Notes: generated by a model from the sequence alone, not told the origin. DNA of 64,000 nt from Heterostelium album PN500 (GCF_000004825.1 NW_008805076.1:186001-250000), one strand, 5' to 3'; counted from the stretch's first letter, positions 45,919-57,958 are shown. Made by a program: numbers and translations.

Positions 45919-47680
45919 ATGTTTGTCATTATTCTTTGTATTATAGTCTCTTATATCTTTTATTCATTTGTATGTAGTTGTAATATAATATAATATAATA
46001 TGTTGTGTTGTGTTTTTATTGTACTAATACTAATTTATTACCATCATTATAATTATTATTATTATTAACATTATTTAGGTATCAAAAAATACAAAGTTTA
46101 GTTCAGCAGATCCAAAACCACCAGGTATTAATTACCCAATTTTAGGATCACTTCCCTACTTGACAAAAGATCCTCACAAGGCAATCACCAAATACACTGG
46201 CGATGAGGCTATGCTTAGTCTTTGGATGGGTGATTACTACACCATCGTAGTCAGCGATCCAGCATTGGTAAAGGAAATTTGGAACAAGAATTTCGATATC
46301 TTTTCAGGTCGTGTTCTTACACCACTCGGTAAGATTCTAAGTGGCAGCGGTAAGAATATTCTTACTTCTGACTATGAAAATTGGAAACCAATTCGCTCTC
46401 ACGTCTCCACCAGTTTCACCAAAACCAAATTGAAGCAATTGAACAACATTGTCGAGGATCATACCAGACAATTTGTTAATTGTTTGAAATCATTTGAAAA
46501 GTCTGGTTTACCTGTAAGTTTTAATAGTTATTTTCATTATTATTTATTATTTAGAAATATTTAATTAACATCTTTTATTTAATGTTTAATTTTATTTTAG
46601 TTGGAACCAAATCCATATTTAAAGAAATTCTCAATGAATATTATTTTAATGATTGTATTTTCTAAACAAATTCCATATGAAGAATCTGTATCTGAAGGTG
46701 TCGCTGCCGAGTTGATTTCATCGATCGAAGACATCTTTAAGCAAACCTCACAGGGTACCGTATTGAATTTCCTACACATCTTTGCTCCAGTTTTCTATCT
46801 CATGAGAAATAAAGTTGCTGCCAATTTCAATAGATGTAAGAATTTCATTGAAGAACAAATCTACAAAGAGAAATTAAAAGATTTCGATCCAAAAAAGTAA
46901 GTTATTAAATTATTATTTAAAATAATAATAAGATATTAATATGTTTTTTTTAATTTTATTATTATCTTTAGTCCAAAGGATTTATTTGAAGAATTAATGA
47001 TTGAATTCAATGATACTGATACTGTGTTGAGAATCGCCACTGACTTGTTGTTGGGTGGAACTGATACTACTTCTACCACTATGCACTGGTTCCTCTGGCA
47101 CATGGCAAACTATCCAGAGATTCAAGAGAAGATGTACCAAGAGATTGTCGAAGCCTCTGGAAAGTCAACATTCGTCACCAACGAGTACCGTCCAAAGACT
47201 CCATACTTCTTGGCGGTGCTCAAGGAGATCATGAGAATCAAACCGACTGCACCACTAGGTCTCAATCGTAGATGTGATCAAGACATTGTTATCGGTGGCT
47301 ATTTCATCCCCAAGGGAACTCAGATGCTCACCAACCAGTACGGTATCATGAGAAACGAAAAGTACTTCCCCAAAGCCGACCAATTCCTCCCAGAGAGATT
47401 CATGAATGACCAAACCAACGATGCATGGATACCATTTGGTATTGGACAAAGAAACTGTATTGGATTAAAGTATGTATTTATTATTTGATTAATTATAACA
47501 ACATTTAATAATTAATTATTACAATATAGTTTGGCAATGGATGAATTATATATTGGATGTACCAATATCTTAATGAACTTTAAGATTAGTTCATATAATG
47601 GCAAGCCGATTCCAGATGAAGAAGTATTCGGAGTATGTCTCTATCCAAAGGAATATCAACTCAGACTTGAATCACGATAA
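45919..47680 (+). CDS. Cytochrome P450 (CYP508-like)
   Basis: join(45919..45969,46079..46513,46601..46896,46972..47469,47530..47680), 476 residues. The 17-residue first exon is a hydrophobic ER anchor (MFVIILCIIVSYIFYSF), followed by the proline-rich hinge DPKPPGINYPILGSLPYL. The I-helix reads GGTDTTSTT (about 289), the ExxR pair is E346/R349, the PERF region is LPERFM, and the haem loop FGIGQRNCIG gives C423. All key residues are intact. A membrane-bound monooxygenase using CPR electrons; substrate unknown, though CYP508 members are numerous in dictyostelids and linked to secondary metabolism. The gene sits between inverted repeats, suggesting a mobile or duplicated past. Confidence 0.93.
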
Positions 47681-47847
47681 AATTTATTTCTTTTTTTTCG
47701 CTAGTCAATTTATGTTTTTTTTAATCAACAATAACAACAATATAATATATTTAAATATCATTTCATTTCATTCAAACATTAATACTTTTGAAGAAATAAT
47801 AAACAATTAATTTATTTTTTAAACTCATAATCATTTCTTTTAGTTTG

Positions 47848-48010
47848 TTGATCAATTAATTGGTGATTAAGTGAAATGTGTTGGTTTGCAAGAAACAAAA
47901 TAACTACTTTTAATCACAAAATTAAAATAGAAATAAACTTACAATATCATTAAAAAAATATCAAATGGAGATCAATGTTTAAACTTCTACTCTTTACGAT
48001 TTAATCTTTA
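47848..48010 (+). repeat. Right arm of inverted repeat flanking the P450
   Basis: Shorter partner of 44907-45142. The main missing piece of about 41 bases in the left arm begins GTATGG and ends TTAAG, much like an intron. The MITE-like element B starts 12 bp further right. Confidence 0.65.
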
Positions 48011-48021
48011 TCAATTAGTAT

Positions 48022-48162
48022 TATGTGTTATTTCATTTTATAGGTTGGGTTTGTTTTAGGACAGTTTTTTTTTGTAATCTCGCATTATTTTTGCAAAATG
48101 CACACAAAAGTTGTGCAAATTGTTTTCATTTTTTGGGGAGGCATAAAATGAAATTACACATA
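48022..48162. repeat. MITE-like element B with terminal inverted repeats
   Basis: 20-bp ends (48022-48041, 48143-48162) are inverted with one mismatch, and the ends match those of element A. The inner half contains a second small hairpin (TGCACA...TGTGCA, about 48099-48117) and the shared TTTTGGGGAGG block. A TA doublet on both edges would fit Tc1/mariner-type insertion, but AT-rich flanks make this weak. Confidence 0.6.
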
Positions 48163-49583
48163 TAGTTTATATAAAGAATTGTTGTAGCTATTTCGATTGT
48201 ATCTTTATTATTTTTAAAAAAATATTAATATCGAATGAGAGGAAGTTCTAATGTATCCAAAATATTGATACAAATTAAAAAGAAAAGATAGACTACTATG
48301 AAACATTTATCATATGTTTCTTGTATGTTGTTGGTTTTAAAAAAATTTTTTGATTAAATCTTGAAAGGGTGGGTGGAAAAAAAGCTGTGTATTTTTTATA
48401 TGGTGCCCAGAAAATCTTAAAACCCTGACCTTGAAAAATTTTGAGTGAAAATCATGATAACTCCAGGTTTTAAATGAATAATAAGAACTCCTAATTACTC
48501 CGATACTTTTTTTATTTATTACTTGATATAAAACAGTTTAATTTCTTATTTAAACGTTATCTTCTTTAAAAAAGGCCTGATTAATCAGTTTCATTTTCGT
48601 TCATTTCCAAATAGTTGGAAACAATTACGGAATAGAACTAAAATATCTGTTTCGGAGGAGTTAACTATCTGTGAATACAAAGGGGTTGATGTTTGATCTA
48701 GAGGCAGAAAGATTCAACAATGTAGCTATGCACACCCACTTTCAAGGAATATGTTTTGTTAAAATATCATATTTCTAACATCAATACCAATACCTACAAC
48801 AACAATACCAATACCTACAACAGCAACAACAGCAGCATCTGACTTCACCAGTATACCATCTCAACAGCAACAGCAATAGCAATATCAATTGGTCCTAGTT
48901 TGTGATAGAAATGGGAATCTAAACGCTACCAACTCACGCTGACCGATCATTAACGACAAAAACAACAAATTGATCAAATGGAAAGGTACATGATACATGC
49001 CAGTGGTTGTACCTCCCTGAGTTTAAAAATATATGTTCACCGTGATATACAGTACCGACAGGAGCAATGTTCTTTTGGCATTAACCAAAGATCGAACATT
49101 AAAAAAAGATTTTCAGAGAACCAAGAGGAAACACCGCACAGGCCAAATAATCATTTCGACCACATGTCATAGAAACCCGCTGTACATCATTGCAAAGAAA
49201 CCATTAAACAGTTGATATTGACAATCGATTCAAGTAGTGATGGCATTTCTGGGTTGCAACCAAGTTCCTCAGACTGCAGTCTGTTCTAATTAATATAACA
49301 TAATAATAAATAGTAACTTACTCTCAAATGGATTATATCAATAAAGATTCAAATATTATTGTTTTATTTATTATCAAAGTTTCACTATAACCATATAAAT
49401 CTATTAATATATATTTATATCTAGATAGATCAATAAATTTAAATGAAAAAACAAAATTAATTGATGATCGTAGCGATCAAAGTGCTAAGATCAAACAAAA
49501 ACAAAAAAAAAAAAAAAAATAATCTTTTTATTTTAACTTGTATATAATATATGAAATAAGAAAAGATAAGATAAGATCGATAA
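48163..49583. other. Intergenic with decayed coding-like DNA
   Basis: The stretch 48780-49290 is GC-richer and looks like broken coding sequence. It opens with a repeat encoding Gln/Asn/Thr-rich peptide (ACCAATACCTACAACA-type units, CAACAGCAACAG). Overlapping frames follow, with fragments such as RTKRKHRTGQIIISTTCHRN at about 49100. Stops interrupt every frame. Parent gene not recognised. The rest is AT-rich, with poly-A before the next gene. Confidence 0.4.
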
Positions 49584-51772
49584 ATGGGTATTAAAGTAGT
49601 ACCTTTAGGTGCAGGTCAAGATGTAGGAAGAAGTTGTGTCATCGTCAGTATTGGCAACAAGAATATCATGTTTGACTGTGGAATGCATATGGGTTATCAT
49701 GATGAACGTCGATTCCCTGATTTCTCTTTCATTTCTAAAACAAAACAATTCACAAAAGTATTGGATTGTGTAATCATAACTCATTTGTATTCTATCAAAT
49801 CATATCATTACAAATATATATATATTACTTCTTTTAGTTACTAACATTAATGTTTTAATTATAGTCATTTAGATCACTGTGGTGCATTACCTTATTTTAC
49901 AGAGATATGTGGATATGATGGACCAATTTATATGACTGTATGTTACAAGTGTTTAATATCAATATCAATATATAAATATAACTATAATTCACTTACATTT
50001 ATGTTACAACTAATACAGTTACCAACAAAAGCAATTGTACCGATTTTATTAGAAGATTATAGAAAGATTGTTGTGGATCGTAAGGGTGAAACGAATTTCT
50101 TTACACCTCAGATGATTAAAGATTGTATGAAGAAAGTGATTCCGGTTGCTTTGCATCAGACGATCGATGTAGATGATGAGTTGTCGATAAAACCTTATTA
50201 TGCAGGTCATGTGCTAGGAGCTGCGATGTTCTATTGTAAGGTTGGCGAGGAATCCGTTGTTTACACTGGCGATTACAATATGACACCGGACCGACATCTT
50301 GGAAGTGCGTGGATCGACGCTGTCAACCCGACACTGCTCATCACCGAGACTACCTACGCGACGACCATCCGTGACTCTAAGCGTGGTCGTGAACGTGATT
50401 TCCTGAAGCGTGTGCACGAGTGCGTAGAGAAAGGTGGCAAAGTACTGATTCCGGTGTTTGCACTGGGTCGCGTGCAAGAGTTGTGCATTCTCATCGATAC
50501 CTACTGGGAGCAGATGGGTCTGAGTGTACCGATCTACTTCTCAGAGGGCTTGGCGGAGAAGGCAAACTTCTACTACAAACTGTTCATTGGATGGACCAAC
50601 CAGAAGATCAAACAAACGTTTGTCAAGCGTAACATGTTTGATTTCAAGCATATAAAGCCGTTCGATAGGATGCTGGTCGATGCACCCGGTCCGATGGTGT
50701 TGTTTGCAACGCCCGGAATGTTGCATGCTGGTGCGTCGCTGGAGGTATTCAAAAAGTGGGCGCCATCCGAGTTGAATATGACTATCATTCCTGGCTATTG
50801 CGTGGTGGGAACCGTTGGAAACAAGCTACTCTCCAATGCAAGCGGTCCACAGATGGTCGAGATCGACAAGAAAACAACACTCGAAGTCAAGTGTAAGATT
50901 CACAATCTCTCGTTCTCTGCGCATGCCGACGCCAAAGGTATCATGCAACTCATAAAGATGTCACAACCAAAGAATGTATTATTAGTGCATGGTGAAAAAG
51001 AGAAAATGTAAATATTAAACTCTTAATTACTTTGTTCTAGATTATTTAACTTAATACGAATAATTATATATGTATGTATTATTATTATTATTATAGGAGA
51101 TTCTTAAGTGATAAGATATCAAAAGATTTTAATATACCATGTTATTTCCCTGCGAATGGTGTCACTGTAAATATTGAATCTTCAAAGAGTATACCGATTG
51201 ATATTTCATTGAAGTTACTGAAACGACAGATCTCCGAGTACTCCAGAGAGAGTGCAACAGCATTCGAGTACAATTCTAATCTTAAAGATGAAGATACCGA
51301 TAGTTTGGAACAAGAAACAAAGAAATCAAGATCACCCATTGTATCGGTACCAATTCAAGGTATAATGGTATCAAAAGGTTATCAAGTAAGTGTACACATT
51401 TTATTTTGTTTTATTACAATTAATTTAACTAATTGATCTTTTCCAAAACATAATGAACAGAATATTAAATTATTAGATCCAAGTGAAGCATCAAAAGAAC
51501 TATCGATAAATAATGTACAGTTGAATTTTATTTTGTATTGGAAGTTGGTACAAGAGGTTAAAGATTGTATCGATGTGCTGTATTTGGAGTTGTGTAGATG
51601 GTTGGTTGGTGCCACCATTGAGAGAATCGATCAGAACAAGATTCTCGTAAAGTCGAGTATATCGATCGAGTATGAGAAACCACAACAACAATTCACAATC
51701 AAATGGACCAACAAAGAAGAATATTTATCTGAACACATTCTTTCAATCATTCAAAATCTATTCCCAAAATAA
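49584..51772 (+). CDS. ints11: Integrator complex subunit 11 (CPSF3L), RNA endonuclease
   Basis: join(49584..49786,49865..49937,50019..51007,51097..51385,51461..51772), 621 residues. A metallo-beta-lactamase/beta-CASP nuclease that cleaves snRNA precursors and nascent transcripts as the catalytic subunit of Integrator. [12 protein letters not shown] and DCGMHMG mark INTS11 rather than CPSF73. The zinc site HFHLDH is at H67/H69/D71/H72 and spans the first splice junction; further ligands lie in GHVLGAAMF and [12 protein letters not shown]. Beta-CASP motifs FSAHADAKG and [11 protein letters not shown] are intact. The C-terminal region is conserved in position with a variable acidic insert ([10 protein letters not shown]). 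Introns 1 and 2 are close together, the rest typical. Predicted nuclear and active. Confidence 0.94.
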
Positions 51773-52091
51773 AATAAAGTTAGTTATTTATTTATTTATT
51801 TTTTTGGTGATAATAATTAAAATGGATTCGTCTGAATTTCAGATATTTTTTTATTAAGAACTGTTTTCCCTGGGGATGGTGTTAATGGGAACCCATGCCC
51901 CACCCCCACATCAAAATAAAATGTTTTCTTTTAATTTTTGTTTTTTTTTGGTGTTCCCAATTCAGTTTTTTTTTTTTGATCAGATTTATGTCTTCTAAAC
52001 TAAAGATCTTGAATTATTTTTTGTTATTTATTTTTTTATCACTCTAACAGTTATTTAATTATCTCTTTTCATTTACTCATTAGAAATAATT
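51773..52091. other. Intergenic between INTS11 and GNAT gene
   Basis: T-rich spacer with a GC-richer patch of C-runs (51865-51910, CCCACCCCCACA). Nothing else recognised. Confidence 0.5.
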
Positions 52092-53239
52092 ATGATATCA
52101 GTTGAAGAGACATTGAAAATAGTTAAATCACCAAAAGATCTCTTGGATAAGATCGGTGGATTAAGATTTAAAGATAGATTGCGAGCACAGATTATCGTTC
52201 AAGGCGGAAAGAACTATTATTTCTTTGCTGACAATCTAGATACACCCACCATTGTTATAGGTTTAGATAGAGTTAGAGGTCAATTTTGTGTTTTCAATAG
52301 CGACGTTGAGAGATTCACCGAATATGCAATCAATCATAATTGGAAGAGAGGTTTTCTTCTACCCTACAAAGATCAAATCGTGTTGGATGACACACAATAC
52401 CCTTTCACCATCAATGGATTATTGATGCATTTAAATGAAATTACAACGTATGAAAATATCGGTTTAATAATTCCATTTTAATATTTATGATTAATTTTAA
52501 CTTTTTAATATTATCGCGAAAGTGTACCATTAGTATTCTCTTGTCTTGGAACAAAAGAGAATGATATTTTAGAACAAATACTCAAAGATCAAGGTATATC
52601 TATTTTGGATAATCCAGAAGTTTATGATTTTTGTTTATTGGATTTCCCAAATAAAGAACAAAAGATTAAAGAATTACAATCGATTGTCGATGGTGAAGGA
52701 TATACTTTTTCATCAATCTCACAAGAAGGAGCAATAGTTGTGGGTATGTAATTATGAAATTGGCAAACATAGTCTATCTTTAACATATCATTCAAATTAA
52801 TTATAAATTTCTTTATTAGATAATTATTGGACTTACAAAAATGCAACAAGTTTACATTTTATGCAATGGACCGCTGCAAATTCAGAGACATGCTGTCTTA
52901 AGGTGGGAGATGAATTGGCATCTTGGATTATTCAATATACCGATGGAAATATTGGTGCTCTTTTTACCCCTGGTAAATATTGTGACACTTTGTTTTTATT
53001 AACATAATTCAAACATCCATCTAACATCAAAATAAAAATATTTTATAGATAAGTTCAGAAATAAAGGATATGCTAAAAAAGTAGTTGCAAAAATATTAAT
53101 ACAACTATTGAAAAAGAATCAATACACACCATATATTTATATTAAAGATGACAACGTTCCATCACACTCTCTCTTCAAGTCATTTGGATATACAGTTTTA
53201 TCGGATCAATGTCGTTGGCTAATTGCCAAGATTGAATAA
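52092..53239 (+). CDS. GNAT-superfamily acyltransferase (FR47/glycine N-acyltransferase-like)
   Basis: join(52092..52447,52523..52743,52820..52972,53049..53239), 306 residues. The N-terminal half is the divergent first domain (FKDRLRAQIIVQGGKNYYFFAD, FCVFNSDVERF) seen in two-lobed GLYAT-like enzymes. The C-terminal GNAT fold contains LKVGDELASWIIQYTDGNIGALFT, then motif A DKFRNKGYAKKVVAKIL (residues 244 on) with the acetyl-CoA pyrophosphate loop, and NVPSHSLFKSFGYTVL. Exon 2's acceptor (AAAG, 52522) has no polypyrimidine tract but is the only one giving a continuous frame. Substrate is likely a small amine or amino acid; unproven. Confidence 0.78.
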
Positions 53240-53408
53240 ATAGATCATAAATATATATAATTATTAAACCTTTTCTATTTAAAATAAAACAAATTAATAT
53301 GACGTCGTCCATTCATGAAACAGTATTCGTGCAAGTGGGTGAAAGTTTTTAAGAGAAAAATACTTGCTGGACGAAGATAAATCTTTTTTAATGAAAATCT
53401 ATTTGGTT

Positions 53409-53790
53409 CACTTTTGAGTTATTAAACAAGTATATCACATATTTATGGTTGTTCCTTCATTCCAAAGGATGGATTTTCCTTTACGTTTTTTGATTTCAAA
53501 GGGCCATTGAAACGATGTAGCTTCAGTGAAGGTGTAAAGAAGATAAAGTTTTTTTGGAAATATGGTTGTTTAATTTCGAAATTTAATAAACCAAAATTTC
53601 CTGGTATCTTTCCAGCGACAAACTCGATCAGCCTTTAACACCAGGAATACTTCCACCCAATTTGAAATCATTGATATCGAAGTTAAAGAACTTCCAAACC
53701 CATTGAAACATCTTCAAATCTCTTGATCACCAAACTTGTGAAGATCATAGCCTTCTTCACCAACTTGTATCATTGTATATAAATGAAATA
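53409..53790 (+). pseudogene. Decayed FNIP-repeat gene copy
   Basis: Aligns with the intact FNIP gene at 55443-57178 (positions about 55950-56396). Shared blocks are CATGTTTATGG-like, CCAAAGGATGGATT, AGCTTCAGTGAAGGTGTA, TCGATCAGCCT, AATACTTCCACCCAATTTG, AACATCTTCAAATCTCT and CACCAACTTGT. It has several frameshifts, stops and a deletion of about 60 bp, and no start or F-box region. It sits immediately upstream of CTDC copy 1. Confidence 0.85.
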
Positions 53791-54287
53791 ATTACAATTT
53801 TTTCCAAAAATTTCTTTTTATTAGTGAAAAAAAAACACAATTCAATATATAGCTTAAAAAACATTCGAAATTTAATTCAAGTGAAAGAATGACAAGATAC
53901 TAAAATTACCCTTTCACTTCTAAATTCAACATTTCCTGATTAATAAATACGATCTCGATTAACTGTAAAAATAAATATATCAGGTGTTTGACAAAAATAA
54001 TCATTTTCTTTTTTTACTTTTTTGGGAATTTTTTTTGCAGATTTCATAAATATTTTGATATATGTTTATTCTTCATTCCATCTTTTAAAATCTTAAGGAG
54101 GATTTATTATTGTAAAAATAGAATTTTAAATATTTCTATATATGTAATATGATATTCTTTAACTCTAAACAATGTATGAAAACAACTATAAATAATAATT
54201 TTTTGATACTGAATTAAACAAATCATTCTGATTAACAATAAAATAATTTATTATACTATTATTTTTCTATTAATAAAAAATAAAACA
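53791..54287. promoter_or_regulatory. Promoter of CTDC gene 1 (duplicated)
   Basis: From about 53970 on it is partly homologous to 60030-60395 before the second CTDC gene: AAAAATATATCAGG-like, TTTGATATATGTTTAT, TTCATTCCATCTTTTAAAATCTTA then GGAGGATTTATTAT, and GTAAAAATAGAATTTTAA. The flanks have diverged far more than the coding sequences. Confidence 0.55.
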
Positions 54288-55298
54288 ATGACTTTTTCAA
54301 GAAATATTTTAATTACCATTTCTTTAGTTATTTCCTTAAATTTTACTTGTGGTCAGTTGACTGGTGGATTGAATCCATGTGCTTCATGTAACTCAAACGA
54401 TAAATGTTATATTGATACTTGTAATTGGTCAACTGGTTGTTTCCATAATCCTGTGACTTGTAACTCCAATAACAAATGTGTGGTCGACCGATGCCACCCA
54501 ACTCTTGGATGTACTACTTCCGCAAAGAACTGTGATGACAACAATCCAAATACCTACGATTTCTGTGATGTCAATTTAGGCTGCCAAAACCTTCCATTCA
54601 CTTGTAGTGCCACCTCAACTTGTACCAATACCAGTCCGTGCCAAGTCCAATTCATATTGAACGACAAGTGTTGTACTTACGCCAAGACTTGCAATGATAA
54701 CAATCCATGTACCACCGACCAATGTAACACCACCACCGGACAATGTCAAAACACTGCTGTCACTTGCAACGATAACAATCCATGTACCATCGACCAATGT
54801 TCATCGACCACCGGTCTCTGTCAATTCGCCGCCAAGTCATGTGACGACAACAACGCATGCACTCTCGACAGTTGCAACACCGCCAATGGAAATTGTCAAT
54901 ACACTGCTGTTGTTTGTAATGACAACAATCCAAACACCGTTGACGAATGTTTCCCAGCTGTTGGTTGTGTATATCACTCTGCCAGCTCATGTGACGACAA
55001 CAACGCATGCACTGTAGACTCTGTCAACTCCACCACAGGACAATGTCAATACACAAGACGTGTCTGCGCACAAGATACCTTCTGTACTAGATGGTCATGT
55101 GATCCGGTAAATGGATGCACTGCATCCTCACCAAATTGTGACGATGGTAATCCCTGTACCGTAGACTTCTGTGACTCTGTCAGTCAATCTTGTGCTCACA
55201 AAACCAAGAGTTGTTTCGATAACAACCGTTGTACCTTTGATCAATGTAACCCAGCCAACGGACAATGTGTAAGCACTCCAATCTCCAACTGTTACTAA
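54288..55298 (+). CDS. Dicty_CTDC-repeat secreted matrix protein, copy 1
   Basis: Single exon, 336 residues. N-terminal signal peptide (ILITISLVISLNFTCG). The rest is about a dozen 24-residue Cys-rich units of the form CNDNNPCTTDQCNTTTGQCQ, the Dictyostelium CTDC repeat found in EcmA/EcmB-type prestalk and slime-sheath proteins. It is likely secreted and disulphide-bonded, in the stalk tube or slime sheath. Nearly identical to copy 2 at 60396: I see about five residue differences, such as VVDR versus VVDG and DDGNPC versus DDNYPC, and an extra C-terminal Tyr here. Confidence 0.88.
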   Translation: MTFSRNILITISLVISLNFTCGQLTGGLNPCASCNSNDKCYIDTCNWSTGCFHNPVTCNSNNKCVVDRCHPTLGCTTSAKNCDDNNPNTYDFCDVNLGCQNLPFTCSATSTCTNTSPCQVQFILNDKCCTYAKTCNDNNPCTTDQCNTTTGQCQNTAVTCNDNNPCTIDQCSSTTGLCQFAAKSCDDNNACTLDSCNTANGNCQYTAVVCNDNNPNTVDECFPAVGCVYHSASSCDDNNACTVDSVNSTTGQCQYTRRVCAQDTFCTRWSCDPVNGCTASSPNCDDGNPCTVDFCDSVSQSCAHKTKSCFDNNRCTFDQCNPANGQCVSTPISNCY

Positions 55299-55442
55299 AA
55301 ACAGTCCAACAATTACCAGATATTATTACTATTTTTCAATCTTTTTTTATAAATAAAGTTAATAAAAAAAAGATATTTTTGATTTTTTTGTTTTTGAAGA
55401 ATAAATTAAAAATGCCCACTGACATTTGTATTTTTATTTAAA

Positions 55443-57178
55443 ATGAGCAACAATAATAATAATAGTAATACAGATAATGTATTTGTCAATCTATCACATA
55501 TACTTTTAATTAAAATATTTGATCATCTTAGAGATAATATCGATCGTATATGTTTCACATTTGTTTGTAATAGATGGTTTAACGATAGACATAAATACTT
55601 TAGATTCAACCCGACACCTTTTATTGGTCAACCAAAAGATGTATATCATAATTTCTTTTTAAAATCATTCAAAGATATTTTTATCGATTCCGAAAAGCAA
55701 AGAGAATGTAGTTTATATTTATCATCGAATCCTTGGGCGCCTTTTACATATCATCGAATACACAAATTAAAGATAGATTATACAATTGCAAAATGTATAT
55801 ATTTCATTTAAAGCTTTCGATTATACTTTAATAGATTTACTAATGTGCAAATAATCAAGATCAAATAGAAAAAATGAGAACAATCTCTTCAAATATTAAA
55901 ACACTTATTATAGACCAGGAATTAGAGCTAGATGAAAATCAACTTGCTAAACTGTTGAGTTTCACAAGTATAACACATGTTTATGGTTGCTCTGTTATTC
56001 CAAAGAATGGATTCCCTTCCAATATCAAATTCATTCGATTCCTCGGTTTCAATGGGTCGTTGCAACCAGGTAGCTTCGGTGAAGGTGTAGAGAAGATACA
56101 GTTTAGATCGAAACTAGGTTGTTCGTGGTCTACTTCGAAATTTAATGAGCCACTAGTACCCGGTGTCTTTCCAGACTCCGTAACCTTTCTCAGTTTCGAA
56201 TATCAATTCGATCAGCCTATAATACCAAGAATACTTCCACCCAATTTGAAATCATTGAAATTTAAATACTACACATTTGATATCGATGATCAAGCACTTC
56301 CAAACACATTGAAACATCTTCAAATCTCTGGATCACCAAACTTGAAGATAGCGATTCCTCACCAACTTGTTTCTTTGGATATAAATGAAATATATTTTAC
56401 AGATACAATTCGATCACAGATTAGAAAGCTACAAAACCTCGAAAGTCTTTCAATATCTGGTGGTTTCGACTTTGATAACAACCTCATCAAAGAAGGAGAT
56501 ATTCCAAAGAGCGTAACCAACCTAACACTAAATTGCTGTTTGGAAAACAGCAGATCAATCCCATTAACTGTTAAATACTTGGACATTCCACAAATCGTAT
56601 ATTTCGATGAACCATTTCCAAGAGAATCACAACATCAATTCGAGAGACTTACTACTTCGGTTGTCAGTATGTTCCTATCCAATTTTAAAGTGAAAAAGTT
56701 AATATTAGAGAATATCATGGTAGAGAGATTTACTATTCCAGAGTCATCTGGTATCGAGTCAATTCAATTGGAATCTTTAATAGAAAATATAGATTGTAGC
56801 AAAATTGTATTACCAAACACCATTAAGGAACTCATATTACCTAAATATAATCCTTGTCGGTTGACTGAAGGTTTCATTCCAAATTCTGTTGAAACAATTA
56901 ATTTTGGGGGCTACATCAATAGTCCAGCCTCAGCTCTTCCAAAATCAATTAACACAATAACTATTCAATCCTCGGCAATCAGTCATTATCAACAATCTAA
57001 ATCGATAACCAATATAAATGTGATTCACAATCAAAATTACCTCCATCTCCTTCAAACCAGAAAAATATTTAAACAACACTATCTAATATTTGGACAAACT
57101 TTGAAACATGGTTTTATTTCAGCAATAATTCATGAATCTTACTTCCTTCAAAGATTTCTAGATATATTAAATGAATAA
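55443..57178 (+). CDS. FNIP-repeat protein with F-box-like N-terminus
   Basis: join(55443..55794,55860..57178), 556 residues. The Asn-rich start is followed by the F-box-like LSHILLIKIFDHLRDNIDRICFTFVCNRWF, then FNIP repeats (FNEPLVPGVFPDSVTFLSF, FDQPIIPRILPPNLKSLKF) that weaken to a generic LPxxL solenoid. The acceptor after AATCAAG (55859) is chosen because the next AG would create a stop at the junction; the result reads IAKYQIEKMRTISSNIKTLII. It lies between the two CTDC genes and is the intact partner of the pseudogene at 53409. Confidence 0.8.
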
Positions 57179-57399
57179 TTATAGAAAGAAAATATAGTAA
57201 ACTTTATATCTAATCAATGATTACAACAAATTAATATCTTAATATTTTATCATCATTTAGTTCACAAAGAGAGGAAGTGTAAGAAATATCAAGGTTTCCA
57301 TGGGTAAACCCAGAGTAAAATAATGAGTTATCTTTCAATCCAGTGGAGCCGGTGTTGTTGGAACTATATTTGAAGTATCGACTGGGGAGTTATCGATAA

Positions 57400-57640
57400 C
57401 TTGGGCTAGGTATTATAATACGTGTAGTTGGTTGTGGGGCAGTAATGATTGGAGACTGTGCAATCGGTGCGATGGGGGGGGGGGGGGTAGAACATCCTGA
57501 ACTGGTGCTACAGGTGGAACAACTGAAGATAATACTTGTTTTGACTTGGATCTTCTTTTAGTCACTCTGGTTCTATTAGTTTCATAGCAATTCAGTCTTT
57601 CAGGAAAGTGAATTTTCTTTTCTGAATTCTTCTTTCATTT
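57400..57640 (-). pseudogene. Proline-rich gene relic, frameshifted at a C14 tract
   Basis: The minus strand is open from about 57640 (EKKIHFPERLNCYETNRTR, then VTKRRSKSKQVLSSVVPPVA, PVQDVL) into a run of 14 C. The natural continuation (IAPIAQSPIITAPQPTTRII, IPSPSYR, stop) is in the next frame, so the C tract has the wrong length by one or two bases. A basic cluster (KRRSKSK) could be nuclear localising. No ATG or full domain; origin unknown. Confidence 0.4.
57474..57487. repeat. G14 homopolymer
   Basis: Fourteen consecutive G on the plus strand, very unusual in this AT-rich DNA. It is the slip point of the Pro-rich relic. Its length is also a place for sequencing error. Confidence 0.9.
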
Positions 57641-57958
57641 TACCAAATTAGTGCAAAATTAATTTTGTGAAATAGAAGAAAATAATCAAAAATTGATAAT
57701 TTTTTTTTATTAAAATCAAAATGAAAAAATAATAAATAAAAAAAAAAAAAAATGAATAAAAAAAAATAGTTATAAAGCAAATAGCAATACAAAAAATAAT
57801 AATAATAAATAAAAAATAATAAAGAAAAAACAATTTCAAAAAAATTTTTTATGACTCATTATTCACTTACCATTTTTTTTTGTGCAGGTCTCTCATCAAA
57901 ATTTAAATTGCAAAGTCTCAATTTAATATATTAAAATACACTTTCGGTTCAAAATCCA

